Shown piece by piece: positions 33,057 to 41,536 of a stretch of 64,000 nt of DNA. Position numbers and translations under genes: made by a program. How positions within the stretch are numbered: the stretch's first letter is position 1; each line of letters starts with the position of its first letter. Under the pieces are notes generated by a model. The model was not told the DNA's origin and searched no databases. It saw only the letters and a program-made list of their open reading frames with translations. Source of the DNA: Streptomyces galbus (lineage in GTDB: Bacteria; Actinomycetota; Actinomycetes; Streptomycetales; Streptomycetaceae); assembly GCF_005280195.1 (NCBI RefSeq), contig NZ_SZPR01000013.1:62001-126000 (forward strand), read 5' to 3'.

Positions 33057-34682
33057 TCAGGAGACGGTGCAGGTGGTGCCGTTGAGGACGAAGGCGGCGG
33101 GGACGCCGTTGGTCCCGGGCGTGGAGGAGGCGTTGAACCCGAAGCCGACCGAGCCGGCCGCCGGGATCGTCTTCGTCCAGGACTCGTCGGTGACGTGGAC
33201 CGCGCTGCCGCTCTGGGTGGCCCTGGCGTTCCAGACGGAGTTGATCCGCTGGGCCGCCGGGAAGGAGAAGTCGAGGGTCCAGCCGTCGACGGCCTGCGCG
33301 GAGGTGTTGCGGACGGTGACGTCGGCGTTGAAGCTGCTGCCCCAGTCGCTCAGCCGGTAGCTGACCGAGCACGCGCCGGTCGTGCTGCCCGGACGGGTCG
33401 CGGCGGTCACCGTGGCCGAGCGGGGCGAGCGGTTGCCGGCGGTGTCGCGCGCGTACACGGCGAACGTGTAGGTGGTGTTCGGGCTCAGCCCGGTGACGGT
33501 GGCACCGGTCGTGGCGGAGGTGGCGACGGTGGTCTCGGTCGACCCGCTGACGCGGACGACGTCGTAACCGGTCACGCCGGTGTCGTCGGTGGCGGCCGGC
33601 CAGCTCAGGCGGACGCTGCTCGCGGTGGTGTCGGAGGCGGTCGGGGTGCCGGGAGCGGTGGGCGCGGTCGTGTCGCCGCCGTCGGAGAAGACACCGGCTT
33701 CCTTGGCGGTGGCCTTGATGCCGTCGGCGCCGTCGAAGAGGCGCTGTCCCCAGGTGGTCATCCGGGTGGCGTCGAAGCCCTGCACGAGGTCGAGGTACTC
33801 GACCCCGCCGCCGTTGCCGCTCCAGGACCAGCCCAGGTAGCCGATGCCCCGCGCCTGGGCCGTGGCCATGATGGCGTCCTCGTCGGGGTCGCCGTCGGAG
33901 TGCATGTTGCCGAACTCGCCTATGACGAGCGGGAGTCTCGCCGCGACGAAGTGGTCGACGTAGTCGCTGACCTCGGCCGCGGTGTCGTACACGCCGTACA
34001 TGTGGATGTCGAAGACGGTGTTGCGGTCGGGGTCGGCGGCGAAGACGCCGGCTGCGTTGTCCCGCATGGTGAAGGACCAGTCCTGGCCCCAGTTGGGCGC
34101 GTCCACCAGGAGGGTGTGGTCGATCCCGCCGGCGCGCAGCCGGCCGATGGCGGTCTTGGTGTCGGCGGTCCAGGAGGTGTGACCGGTGTTCCCGTACGGC
34201 TCGTTGCCGATGTTCACCAGGACGTACTTCTCCTGGCCGACGAGGGCGCTCTTGACGCCGAGCCAGTAGTCCACGGCCTTGGACAGCGGGGCGGCGGCGC
34301 CCGCCTCGCCGTAGCCGGTGGTGTCGTGGGCCTCCAGGATGCAGACGAGGCGGTTCGCCTTGCACTGGCTGACCACGCCGGCCACGTCCGCCGCGTCGTT
34401 CCTGGTCCACTGGTCGCCGGTGGCGAGGACCACGCGCACGGAGTTGGCGCCCTGGGCCTTGATGTCCTTCAGCGCCTGGGCGGTGCGGCCCGGGTACCAG
34501 GTGTGCGCGTGGTTGACGCCCCGCAGGACGAAGTCCTTGCCGCCCGCGTCCAGCAGCCGGCCGTCCTGTACGTGGAACCCGGCAGTCGTGTCCGCGGCCT
34601 GGGCCTGGGGTGCGCCCGCGAGGAAAGCGGCGCACACGGCGAGGGCGGTGCCTGTGGCCGCGGCGGCCAGTGGTCTTCTCAT
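33057..34682 (-). CDS. Secreted endo-beta-1,4-mannanase (GH5-FN3-CBM2)
   Basis: This 541-residue secreted enzyme has a signal peptide (about residues 1-29, ending APQAQA). A GH5 catalytic domain of the GH5_8 mannanase type follows: FVLRGVNHAHTWYP, acid/base Glu161 in NIGNEPYG, nucleophile Glu256 in VIGEFGN, and GYLGWSWSGNGGGVEYLDL. An FN3 linker domain (about 338-425) and a C-terminal CBM2 (about 433-541, from CSVSYRLSDWG to TTCTVS) complete it. It cuts mannan backbones outside the cell. The ATG at 34682 is chosen as the start of the signal peptide, with GGGAG upstream; the open frame reaches 34904 but lacks secretion logic. An ACCGGT operator lies about 300 bases upstream. Confidence 0.93.
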   Translation of the reverse strand: MRRPLAAAATGTALAVCAAFLAGAPQAQAADTTAGFHVQDGRLLDAGGKDFVLRGVNHAHTWYPGRTAQALKDIKAQGANSVRVVLATGDQWTRNDAADVAGVVSQCKANRLVCILEAHDTTGYGEAGAAAPLSKAVDYWLGVKSALVGQEKYVLVNIGNEPYGNTGHTSWTADTKTAIGRLRAGGIDHTLLVDAPNWGQDWSFTMRDNAAGVFAADPDRNTVFDIHMYGVYDTAAEVSDYVDHFVAARLPLVIGEFGNMHSDGDPDEDAIMATAQARGIGYLGWSWSGNGGGVEYLDLVQGFDATRMTTWGQRLFDGADGIKATAKEAGVFSDGGDTTAPTAPGTPTASDTTASSVRLSWPAATDDTGVTGYDVVRVSGSTETTVATSATTGATVTGLSPNTTYTFAVYARDTAGNRSPRSATVTAATRPGSTTGACSVSYRLSDWGSSFNADVTVRNTSAQAVDGWTLDFSFPAAQRINSVWNARATQSGSAVHVTDESWTKTIPAAGSVGFGFNASSTPGTNGVPAAFVLNGTTCTVS

Positions 34683-34981
34683 CGATGATGCTCCCGGCTC
34701 GGTCGAGGGCGGCACGGCGGTCCTGTCGGGCCGTGCCGGCCCGCTCGTGTCCCTGTGGTCGTCTGCCGCGCGGTGGCAGCGGTGCGCGGCGCGGTGGGGC
34801 AGGGTGGTGCGCCGCCTCATATGAACGGCTCTCGGTGCCCGGCCGGGCGCGGATGGGTCCCCTGCGTACGTACGGCATCCGACCGGTGCGGACGGCGGGC
34901 TCACTGCGCTGAACGCATTCCTGCCCCGTTCGCACCGCTGAGGTTAGGGGCGCTTGCGGACCCCGGGCAACGCTTTTGACC

Positions 34982-34993
34982 GAACCGGTTAAG
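34982..34993 (-). promoter_or_regulatory. ACCGGT operator upstream of mannanase
   Basis: GAACCGGTTAAG is the most symmetric of the four mannan-locus sites (AACCGGTT core is a perfect palindrome). It lies just upstream of the candidate mannanase promoter. Confidence 0.58.
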
Positions 34994-35017
34994 TAGGCAG
35001 TCCGGTATTGCCCGGGA

Positions 35018-35060
35018 CCGCACCCCCGGCGGCGCGTCCGACGCGCCGCCGGGGGTGCGG
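35018..35060 (-). terminator. Strong terminator after the ROK kinase gene
   Basis: Arms 35018-35038 and 35040-35060 are perfectly complementary over 21 bases, beginning four bases after the ROK stop. In RNA the innermost pairs would open to form the loop. There is no T run. Confidence 0.78.
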
Positions 35061-35064
35061 CTCG

Positions 35065-36024
35065 TCAGGTCGTGGCACCGGCCACCGCGGCCCGCCGGCG
35101 CGCCGCGGACGCCGCGCCGACGAGGCCCGCGTCCTGCGCCAGGGCCGCGGGACGCACCTCGACACGGCGGGCGAAGTCGAGCGTCGCGTACGTCGTCAGG
35201 TGCCGCCTCAACGGCGCGAACAGCGTGTCGCCCGCCTGCGCGACGCCTCCGCCGATGACGGTGACCTCGATCTCGAGGAGCGTGGCACTGCCCGCGATCG
35301 CGGCGGCCAGCGCCCTGGCGGACCGGTCGTACGCGGCCAGGGCCCGTTCGTCGCCCTCGCGCGCGGACGCCGCCACGGCGGCGGCGGTGGCCGGCACCCC
35401 CGGCGGCGGCTCCCAGCCGGCCCGCCGGGCGTGCCGGGCGATCGCCGTTCCGCTGGCGTACGCCTCCAGGCATCCGCGCGCCCCGCACGCGCAGGGCGGC
35501 CCGTCCAGGTCCACGGAGATGTGGCCGATGTGGCCGGCGTTGCCCGACGGGCCCGGGTACAGACGCCCGCCCAGCACGTAGCCGCCTCCCACGCCGGTGG
35601 AGACGACCATGCACAACGCGTTGTCCACGCCCCGGGCGGCACCGCGCCAGTGCTCGGCGGCGGCCACCGCCACGGCGTCCCCCAGGAGCACCGGCTCGAT
35701 GGAGCCGGGCAGCGCGTGATGGGAGCGGACGCTCTCGACCAGGGGGAACTCCCGCCACGCCGGGATGTTCACCGGACTGACCGTGCCGGCCGCCGTGTCG
35801 ACCGGACCCGCACTGGCGATGCCCAGACCGCGGACGGCCGACCAGGCCGGCTCGGCCGCCAGCGCGTCGATCACCGCGTCCAGGGTGCTCACCAGCCTGG
35901 CCTCCGACTCCCGTGCCGGGGTGGGCAGTTCGACCCTGCGGACGACCGAGCCCGCTTCGTCGACGAGCGCGCCGGCGATCTTGGTGCCGCCTATGTCGAG
36001 AGCTGCGTACATGGGTGTGCTCAT
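35065..36024 (-). CDS. ROK-family sugar kinase (glucokinase/mannokinase-like)
   Basis: This 319-residue ROK kinase phosphorylates a hexose with ATP. It has the phosphate loop AALDIGGTKIAGALVDE, the catalytic region VVSTGVGGGYVLGGRLYPGPSGNAGHIGH with the zinc histidine, and the zinc motif PCACGARGCLEAYASG. The second ATP site is VTVIGGGVAQAGD. In this locus mannose released by beta-mannosidase is a likely substrate, but glucose kinases look the same. ATG 36024 (MSTPMYAAL) is preferred; ATG 36012 is possible. An ACCGGT site lies about 130 bases upstream, linking it to the mannan regulon. Confidence 0.9.
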   Translation of the reverse strand: MSTPMYAALDIGGTKIAGALVDEAGSVVRRVELPTPARESEARLVSTLDAVIDALAAEPAWSAVRGLGIASAGPVDTAAGTVSPVNIPAWREFPLVESVRSHHALPGSIEPVLLGDAVAVAAAEHWRGAARGVDNALCMVVSTGVGGGYVLGGRLYPGPSGNAGHIGHISVDLDGPPCACGARGCLEAYASGTAIARHARRAGWEPPPGVPATAAAVAASAREGDERALAAYDRSARALAAAIAGSATLLEIEVTVIGGGVAQAGDTLFAPLRRHLTTYATLDFARRVEVRPAALAQDAGLVGAASAARRRAAVAGATT

Positions 36025-36153
36025 TCCTCTCCGGACGGCGGCGCGGGCACTCTTCGGCACACCGGCCTGACATCGTTGTCTCACCGAGTCGGCCTCCACG
36101 GCCGTACGCGACTTCGCGAACGCGTGACGACATCACCCTAGGGCCTTTTCAAG

Positions 36154-36165
36154 TGAACCGGTATA
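36154..36165 (-). promoter_or_regulatory. ACCGGT operator upstream of the ROK kinase
   Basis: TGAACCGGTATA matches the other three sites in its GAACCGGT half. On the minus strand TATACC could serve as a -35 box overlapped by the operator, as at the two divergent mannan promoters. Confidence 0.52.
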
Positions 36166-36304
36166 GCACCCCGATCCTCGGTCACGGTGCCACCGACTGC
36201 GCGCTCCCGGCCGGACCGGACACGCCGGCCGTTCCATGAACGTCCGATGAGAATCCGGGCGCCCGGGAACGTTCGCTATCACCCCGTTCGTCCTTCCGGA
36301 TGCG

Positions 36305-37753
36305 ATGAACAAGACGATCAGGCGTGTCTCGGTCTTCACCCTGCTCCTGGTGTTCGCCCTGCTGGTGCGGGCGACCTGGGTGCAGTTCTACGAGGGCCGG
36401 GCACTGGCGGACGACCAGCACAACCGGCGCAACGCGATCCAGACGTACGCGGAGCCGCTCGGGAACATCGTCGTGGCCGGCCGGGCGGTCACCGGCTCGG
36501 CGGTCACCGAGGGCAGCGACCTGAAGTACAGACGCACGTACACGGACGGCCCGCTGTACGCGGCGGTGACGGGCTACGCCTCGCAGGCGTACGCGCCGAC
36601 CCAGCTCGAGGGCATCTACGCCGACCTGCTCAACGGCACCGACACCCGGCTGAAGACCGTGCTGGACACCCTGACGAACAAGCGGGCCGACCCGGGCAAC
36701 GTGGTCACGACCATCGACCCGGACGTGCAGAAGGCGGCGTACGACGCGCTGGGCGACACCAAGGGCGGGGCCGTCGCGATCGACCCGGAGACCGGCCGGA
36801 TCCTGGCCGCGGTGTCGACCCCGTCGTACGACCCGTCGACACTGACCGACGCCGACACGGCGGGCGGCGCCTGGAAGCGGCTGAACGCCGACCCGGGCAA
36901 GCCGCTGACCAACCGCGCCCTGCGCCAGCCGCTGCCGCCGGGCTCGACCTTCAAGCTGGTGGTCGCGGCGGCCGCGCTGGAGGACGGGCTGTACTCGTCC
37001 GTCGACGAGCCGACCACGAGCCCGAGCCCGTACACCCTGCCGGGCACGGTGACCCCGCTGCGCAACGAGAGCGCCTCGGCGCCCTGCACGAACGCCTCGA
37101 TCCGGGTCGCCCTGCAGTACTCCTGCAACACCGTCTTCGCGAAGATGGCCGTCGACCTGGGCCAGGACAAGGTACGGGCGATGGCCGAGAAGTTCGGTTT
37201 CAACGACACCGCCCAGGACGTGCCGGTGCGCGCGTACCCCAGCGTGTACCCCGCGGACATGGACCGGGCGCAGACCGCGCTGACCGGCATCGGCCAGTTC
37301 GACGTGACGGCCACTCCCCTGCAGATGGCCATGGTCTCCGCGGCGCTGGCCGACGACGGCAAGCTGGTGGCGCCGCACCTGGTCGACCGGATCACCGACG
37401 GCGGCGGCGACACCCTGGAGGACTACGACGACGGGGCGCGCACCACCCGCATCGTCAGCTCCCGCACCGCCGGGCAACTGCGCTCCGCGATGCAGACCGT
37501 GGTGGAGGAGGGCACCGGCACCAACGCGCGGATCGCCGGCGTCACGGTCGGCGGCAAGACGGGCACGGCCCAGCACGGCGAGAACAACAGCAAGACGCCG
37601 TACGCCTGGTTCACGTCCTACGCGACGTCCGGGGACAAGCAGGTGGCCGTGGCCGTCATGGTCGAGCAGTCGGACGCGGCCCGTTCCGAGGTCAGCGGCA
37701 ACGGCCTGGCGGCCCCGGTGGCCCGGGCGATGATGAAGGCGGCCCTGCGGTAG
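36305..37753 (+). CDS. Class B penicillin-binding protein (PBP2/PbpA-like transpeptidase)
   Basis: This 482-residue cell-wall transpeptidase has one N-terminal membrane helix (FTLLLVFALLVRATWVQFYEG). A short dimerisation region with RRNAIQTYAEPLGNIVVAG follows, then the transpeptidase domain. Active-site motifs are S-T-F-K (Ser214-Lys217), S-C-N (273-275) and K-T-G-T (418-421). It crosslinks peptidoglycan on the outer face of the membrane. The usual N-terminal pedestal is short, as in actinomycete PbpA paralogues. No strong ribosome site precedes the ATG. It is a single-gene unit; from memory a similar gene sits near ect in S. coelicolor. Confidence 0.93.
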   Translation: MNKTIRRVSVFTLLLVFALLVRATWVQFYEGRALADDQHNRRNAIQTYAEPLGNIVVAGRAVTGSAVTEGSDLKYRRTYTDGPLYAAVTGYASQAYAPTQLEGIYADLLNGTDTRLKTVLDTLTNKRADPGNVVTTIDPDVQKAAYDALGDTKGGAVAIDPETGRILAAVSTPSYDPSTLTDADTAGGAWKRLNADPGKPLTNRALRQPLPPGSTFKLVVAAAALEDGLYSSVDEPTTSPSPYTLPGTVTPLRNESASAPCTNASIRVALQYSCNTVFAKMAVDLGQDKVRAMAEKFGFNDTAQDVPVRAYPSVYPADMDRAQTALTGIGQFDVTATPLQMAMVSAALADDGKLVAPHLVDRITDGGGDTLEDYDDGARTTRIVSSRTAGQLRSAMQTVVEEGTGTNARIAGVTVGGKTGTAQHGENNSKTPYAWFTSYATSGDKQVAVAVMVEQSDAARSEVSGNGLAAPVARAMMKAALR

Positions 37754-37894
37754 GGAGAGCGGATCGGCGCGGCGCGCCCGGAAGCGGTTCGGGCTGTCAC
37801 ACGGTGTTCGAAGATCCGTACGAACAGCGCGGTTGGCCGCTGCCACGCTTCCGGGTCGCGTCCCGACGATCTTCCCGGGACCTCGGCCCGCCGT

Positions 37895-38692
37895 TCAGCC
37901 GACGAAGTACGTCGGGTTCGGCAGCTTGTAGGTCCGGTCGGCGTAGCCGCCCTCGAGGTCGGAGTACTGGTCGCCGACGTTGGCGATGATGTCGTACCCC
38001 AGGTCCCGCTCGATGTGCTCGCGGGTGCCGGACTTGTACTGCACGGTCGTGCAGGTCCAGGTGCCCGGGGTGGCGCAGGCGCTCAGGTAGGCGGGCGGGG
38101 TGGCCGTGTTCTTCAGGAACATGTGGTCGGCGTCCAGATCGACGTCGACACCGACCTTCTTGAGGTTGGCCACGGCGGCGGAGCGCTGGGCCTCGCTGAG
38201 CCCGGAGTTGTAGAAGACCTCGACGCCCTTGGACGCGGCGTAGCGGACGAGTTCCGGGCTGCCGAAGACCGCCGGGCGGTCGGCGCGGTTGACGTAGGCC
38301 GCCCAGCTCGCCGAGTTGTAGGTGTAGTTGTAGCGCTTCTCGTAGTCGAGGCTCAGCAGCAGGGTGTCGTCGATGTCGAAGACGACGGCGGGCTTATCGC
38401 CCTTGTGCAGCGCCTTGCGGGCTGCCTTGTCGATGTACGCGCGCGCCGCCCGGTCGACGGACGCGAGGTCCTGGGCGTACGGGCTGGTCGGGGAGGCCTG
38501 GTACACGCCGTCGGCGTCGGCCGCCGTGCCGTAGTAGGCGTCGATGTCCTTCACCAGCAGCCCGATGTTGTAGGGCTCGTGGGTGGAGTTGGCCGTGGTC
38601 TGGCCGGCGGTGGCGGCGCCGGCGCCGTACAGGGCGGCTCCGGCGACGGCACAGGTGGCGGCGATCGCCGCGAGACGCAGTGACTTATGCAT
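37895..38692 (-). CDS. Secreted HAD-family acid phosphatase (class B/C type)
   Basis: This 265-residue secreted phosphatase has a signal peptide (MHKSLRLAAIAATCAVAG to about residue 30) and the HAD nucleophile motif KPAVVFDIDDTLLLSLDYE. Motif II is in VEVFYNSGLSEAQR, and the C-terminal aspartate motif is IIANVGDQYSDLEGGYADR. This matches acid phosphatases of the HAD IIIB group, which release phosphate outside the cell. ATG 38692 is the start of the signal peptide; the frame is open upstream but without secretion logic. It converges with the PBP gene. Confidence 0.88.
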   Translation of the reverse strand: MHKSLRLAAIAATCAVAGAALYGAGAATAGQTTANSTHEPYNIGLLVKDIDAYYGTAADADGVYQASPTSPYAQDLASVDRAARAYIDKAARKALHKGDKPAVVFDIDDTLLLSLDYEKRYNYTYNSASWAAYVNRADRPAVFGSPELVRYAASKGVEVFYNSGLSEAQRSAAVANLKKVGVDVDLDADHMFLKNTATPPAYLSACATPGTWTCTTVQYKSGTREHIERDLGYDIIANVGDQYSDLEGGYADRTYKLPNPTYFVG

Positions 38693-38715
38693 GACATGCT
38701 TTTCTACGCGCGTCA

Positions 38716-38740
38716 CCCGGCGGACGCGAGACCCGCCGGG
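38716..38740 (-). terminator. Hairpin after pectinesterase
   Basis: An 8-bp perfect stem (CCCGGCGG 38716-38723 with CCGCCGGG 38733-38740) with a 9-base loop lies about 47 bases past the pectinesterase stop and just upstream of the phosphatase leader. Confidence 0.5.
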
Positions 38741-38786
38741 CAAAAAACGGGTCAAGCGCCCGCTTGTGCGGCGCGGACTCCCCGGG

Positions 38787-39917
38787 TCAGGGGCCCTCCG
38801 TCCAGGGCGCCCAGTCTCCGAGGTACGCCTCACGGGTCGCCGACACGGCCTGTGCCCGGGTGAGCTGGGGGCGGTTCGCGGGGACGGTGATCACGGCGCC
38901 CGGGCCGGTGTTGCGGTACTCGGCGAAGCGCTGGCTCTGCCACGGGTGGGCGCTCGACATGTCGGCGTACGGTGCCACCGCGTCGATGCCGGGGCCGAGG
39001 CGGGTCTCGCGCACGGTGAGCATCGGGCGGGCGGTGGTGTCGGAGCTGGGCACCCAGGGGCGGGCCAGCTTGTACGCCGCGTCGGGGGCCGCGCTGCTGA
39101 TGCGGCCGTGGGTCACCAGGAAGCCGCGCGGGTCGGCCCCGGCGGTCGAGGGGGCGAACACGAATCCGTAGGGCGCCGACGCGAGATCGGTGCGGTCCAG
39201 GGTGCGGAAGCGGCAGTGCTCGAAGACGGCGGTGGCCCGGCCGAAGACGAAGTCGACGTCGCCCTCGACGTGGCAGTGGGCGTAGTACTGGCGGGCGAAG
39301 GCGGTCAGCGCCGTCGAGTCGGCGTACAGGGTGTCCTGGTGGCCGAGGAACCGGCAGTGGAAGAAGGCGCTGCGGTCGCCCTGGACCTTCAGGGCGACGG
39401 CCTGGGTGCCGGTGACGTCCGGGTGGTCGGCGCGCAGCCAGTCGTTGGCGAAGGTGATCCAGCGGGCCGTGAAGCCGTCGGCCTGGACGGTGGTGGTGGC
39501 CGAGCCGGTGGTGCCGTACGTGCCGCCGCCGGGCTTGGGGGTGCCGGCCGCGTTGTCGTACACGATCACGACGTCGCGGGGGTTCTCGGAGGCGCCGATC
39601 CAGGTCGCCCCGGTGCGCGCGGCGGAGACGGCGACCGTCTCCCGGTAGGTGCCGGGCGCCAGGACGAGCGTCCAGCCGCTGCCGGACGCGGCGGCCACGG
39701 CGGCGGAGACGGTGGGGTGGTCGCCGCGGCCGGCGGGGTCGACGTACAGGGTCTGCGGGGTGAGGCGGGCGGCGGGGGACCCGAAGCGGCCGAACGGGCG
39801 CCGCCCCGGGCCGGCCCAGGACGGCGCGGCGGTCAGCGCGAGCGCGGCGCCGGCCCCGGCGCTCGCCAGGAGGAAGCGCCTGCGGGAGGACGACGGGTGC
39901 GCGGGGGGCGAGGACAT
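38787..39917 (-). CDS. Secreted pectinesterase (carbohydrate esterase family 8)
   Basis: This 376-residue esterase removes methyl groups from homogalacturonan. It has a twin-arginine-like signal (SSRRRFLLASAGAGAALAL, cleavage near PSWA) and a right-handed beta-helix domain. Family motifs are GSGWTLVLAPGTYRETV, FHCRFLGHQDTLYA with the catalytic aspartate, VEGDVDFVFGRATAVFEHC with the second aspartate, and KLARPWVP. AAGGAG precedes the ATG. It is the last gene of the leftward pectin group, 91 bases after pectate lyase, with a hairpin in between. Confidence 0.93.
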   Translation of the reverse strand: MSSPPAHPSSSRRRFLLASAGAGAALALTAAPSWAGPGRRPFGRFGSPAARLTPQTLYVDPAGRGDHPTVSAAVAAASGSGWTLVLAPGTYRETVAVSAARTGATWIGASENPRDVVIVYDNAAGTPKPGGGTYGTTGSATTTVQADGFTARWITFANDWLRADHPDVTGTQAVALKVQGDRSAFFHCRFLGHQDTLYADSTALTAFARQYYAHCHVEGDVDFVFGRATAVFEHCRFRTLDRTDLASAPYGFVFAPSTAGADPRGFLVTHGRISSAAPDAAYKLARPWVPSSDTTARPMLTVRETRLGPGIDAVAPYADMSSAHPWQSQRFAEYRNTGPGAVITVPANRPQLTRAQAVSATREAYLGDWAPWTEGP

Positions 39918-39982
39918 GCTGCTGCTCCTTGGTGGAAGGTACGGCCGGGGCGGACGCCTCCGGGGTGGGGAGGCGGTGCGGT

Positions 39983-40004
39983 CCGCCCCGGCCGGCCGGG
40001 GCGG
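39983..40004 (-). terminator. Hairpin between pectate lyase and pectinesterase
   Basis: Arms 39983-39993 and 39994-40004 form a perfect 11-bp inverted repeat immediately after the pectate lyase stop (40009). The central pairs would open as a loop. It could attenuate readthrough into pectinesterase. Confidence 0.55.
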
Positions 40005-40008
40005 GGCG

Positions 40009-41328
40009 TCAGCGCAGGCGGCCGGCGCCCGCGCGGTGGTCGACGATCCCGGGGACGGCCCTCGCCGGGTCGACCCTGGTGCGCAGGGCCGGGGTCCAGC
40101 CGGCGCCCGGCTGGAGGGTCTCGGCGGGGATCTGCGCGTTGTGCACGGCGATCAGGTCGACGCGCCTGCCGTTGACGTAGTTGTCGTCGGCGGTGACCGG
40201 TGAGACGTTCCAGCGCTTGAGGATCTTGCCCGCGGCGACGCCCTCGGGCAGCGTGAACGCGTTGTGCTCGGCGACGAGCTGGGACTCCTTGCCGATGCCG
40301 AAGCTGTAGGAGTAGTCCTCGTCCGCCACGAAGTGGTTGTTGTAGGAGTCGACCTGCCCGAACCGCACGCGCGGGGCGCGCTCGACGAGGTTCTCGAACA
40401 GGTTGTGGTGGAAGGTCACCTTGAGCTTGCCGCGGTCGCCGGCCGCGGTGGACTCGCTGTCGCTGTTGCCGATGAGGATCGTCTTGTCGTGCTCGGTGAA
40501 GACGTTCCAGGAGGCGGTGACGTGGTTCGCGCCGCGGACGATGTCCAGCTCGCCGTCGTGCTGCTGGTAGAGCATCCCGAAGTAGGTGGGCGCGGCGCTG
40601 TCGGGGTGGCTGCCGTCGGTGAAGGTGTTGTGGTCCAGCCAGACGTGGGTGGAGCCGTAGACCACGGCGGTGTCGTACTCGGAGTTCCAATTGCCCTTGC
40701 TGCCGTCGGTCGGGTCCCACTGGGGGAAGCAGTCGACGGGGCTCTCGAACGTCAGGTTGCGGACGATGACGTTGTCGACGGCCTTGATCTGCAGGCTCGC
40801 GCCCTTGAAGCCGGCGCCCCGGCCGACGCCGATGATCGTGGTGTCGGACGGCACGTTCGCCTTGACGGACTGGTCCTGCCGGGCGGCCGAGGCGCGCCGC
40901 AGTCCCTCGGGGCTGTCGTCGGGCTCGGCGCTGAGGTCGGTGTCCAGGCCCCAGGTCTCGGGCGCGTACGCGGCCAGGTAGGCGTCGAAGTCGTAGCCGG
41001 GTGCGGCGAAGGCGTCGCAGCCCTCGGAGACGGCGTCGATGACGCCCTTCACCTTGATGATCCTGGGCGCGTCGCCGCCGGCGGCGAGGGCGGCCTTGAA
41101 CTCGGCCCAGGTGGTGACGGTGTACACGTGCGCCGCGTCGGCCACCGCGCCGCCGGTGGTCCCGGTGCCGTACGCCCCCCAGCCGTCCTGGGCGCCCAGC
41201 ACCTGCCGGGCGGGGTCGCGGGGGTGCGCCTGGGCGGCCGTGCCGGTCAGGGACAGCGCGAGGGCGGCGCAGCCGACCACCGCGGCGGCCCGCGTCATGG
41301 CATGCGCATGCCACTTCTGTACGTTCAT
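40009..41328 (-). CDS. Secreted pectate lyase (polysaccharide lyase family 1)
   Basis: This 439-residue secreted lyase cleaves polygalacturonate by beta-elimination with calcium. A signal peptide ends near TGTAAQA. The parallel beta-helix shows the PL1 patterns IIKVKGVIDA, TTIIGVGRGAGFKGASLQIK, NVIVRNLTFESP, the calcium-site region EYDTAVVYGSTHVWLDHNTF and the catalytic arginine region VTFHHNLFENLVERAPRVRFG. ATG 41298 is an alternative start with a shorter signal peptide. It is transcribed leftward ahead of pectinesterase. Confidence 0.93.
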   Translation of the reverse strand: MNVQKWHAHAMTRAAAVVGCAALALSLTGTAAQAHPRDPARQVLGAQDGWGAYGTGTTGGAVADAAHVYTVTTWAEFKAALAAGGDAPRIIKVKGVIDAVSEGCDAFAAPGYDFDAYLAAYAPETWGLDTDLSAEPDDSPEGLRRASAARQDQSVKANVPSDTTIIGVGRGAGFKGASLQIKAVDNVIVRNLTFESPVDCFPQWDPTDGSKGNWNSEYDTAVVYGSTHVWLDHNTFTDGSHPDSAAPTYFGMLYQQHDGELDIVRGANHVTASWNVFTEHDKTILIGNSDSESTAAGDRGKLKVTFHHNLFENLVERAPRVRFGQVDSYNNHFVADEDYSYSFGIGKESQLVAEHNAFTLPEGVAAGKILKRWNVSPVTADDNYVNGRRVDLIAVHNAQIPAETLQPGAGWTPALRTRVDPARAVPGIVDHRAGAGRLR

Positions 41329-41434
41329 CGTGTGCGGCTCTCTCTTCTCGGAACGTCTCTGGACTTGCCTGGACGGGGTGTCACTCGCAAGGTGCGGCGG
41401 CGGCCGCCCTCACGAGATGCGTGCACGAACCTGC

Positions 41435-41485
41435 CCCAAGGGGGCGCGGGGAACTGCGCGACAAGCCAGGGGCGGCCCGCACCCC
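41435..41485. repeat. Streptomyces-type intergenic repeat element (candidate)
   Basis: The segment containing CCCCAAGGGGGCGCGGGGAA and CTGCGCGACAAGCC resembles a short repeat that I recall from many streptomycete intergenic regions. It lies between the pectate lyase and binding-protein genes. Its function is unknown, and copy number cannot be checked here. Confidence 0.45.
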
Positions 41486-41536
41486 GCGACGAAACAGACC
41501 GCCCCCGACGCAACCCGGCACCCGCTCAGCCGGCGG

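Larger units (their letters stand above)
34683..35064. promoter_or_regulatory. Mannanase upstream region
   Basis: These 382 bases hold the mannanase leader, an operator-like site and the kinase terminator, but no gene I trust. A promoter candidate on the minus strand is TTGCCC with TAACCT 18 bases further on (between about 34941 and 34970). It would leave a long leader of about 250 nt. Confidence 0.45.

Noticed and set aside
34683..34904. A 74-residue N-terminal extension of the mannanase
   Set aside because: It would place an arginine-rich segment before the signal peptide and block secretion. The ATG at 34682 has a ribosome site and starts a normal signal sequence.
37777..37855. Inverted repeat CCCGGAAGCG / CGCTTCCGGG between the PBP and phosphatase genes
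   Set aside because: The arms are only 10 bases and 59 bases apart, too weak to call a terminator in such GC-rich DNA, though it may contribute to termination.
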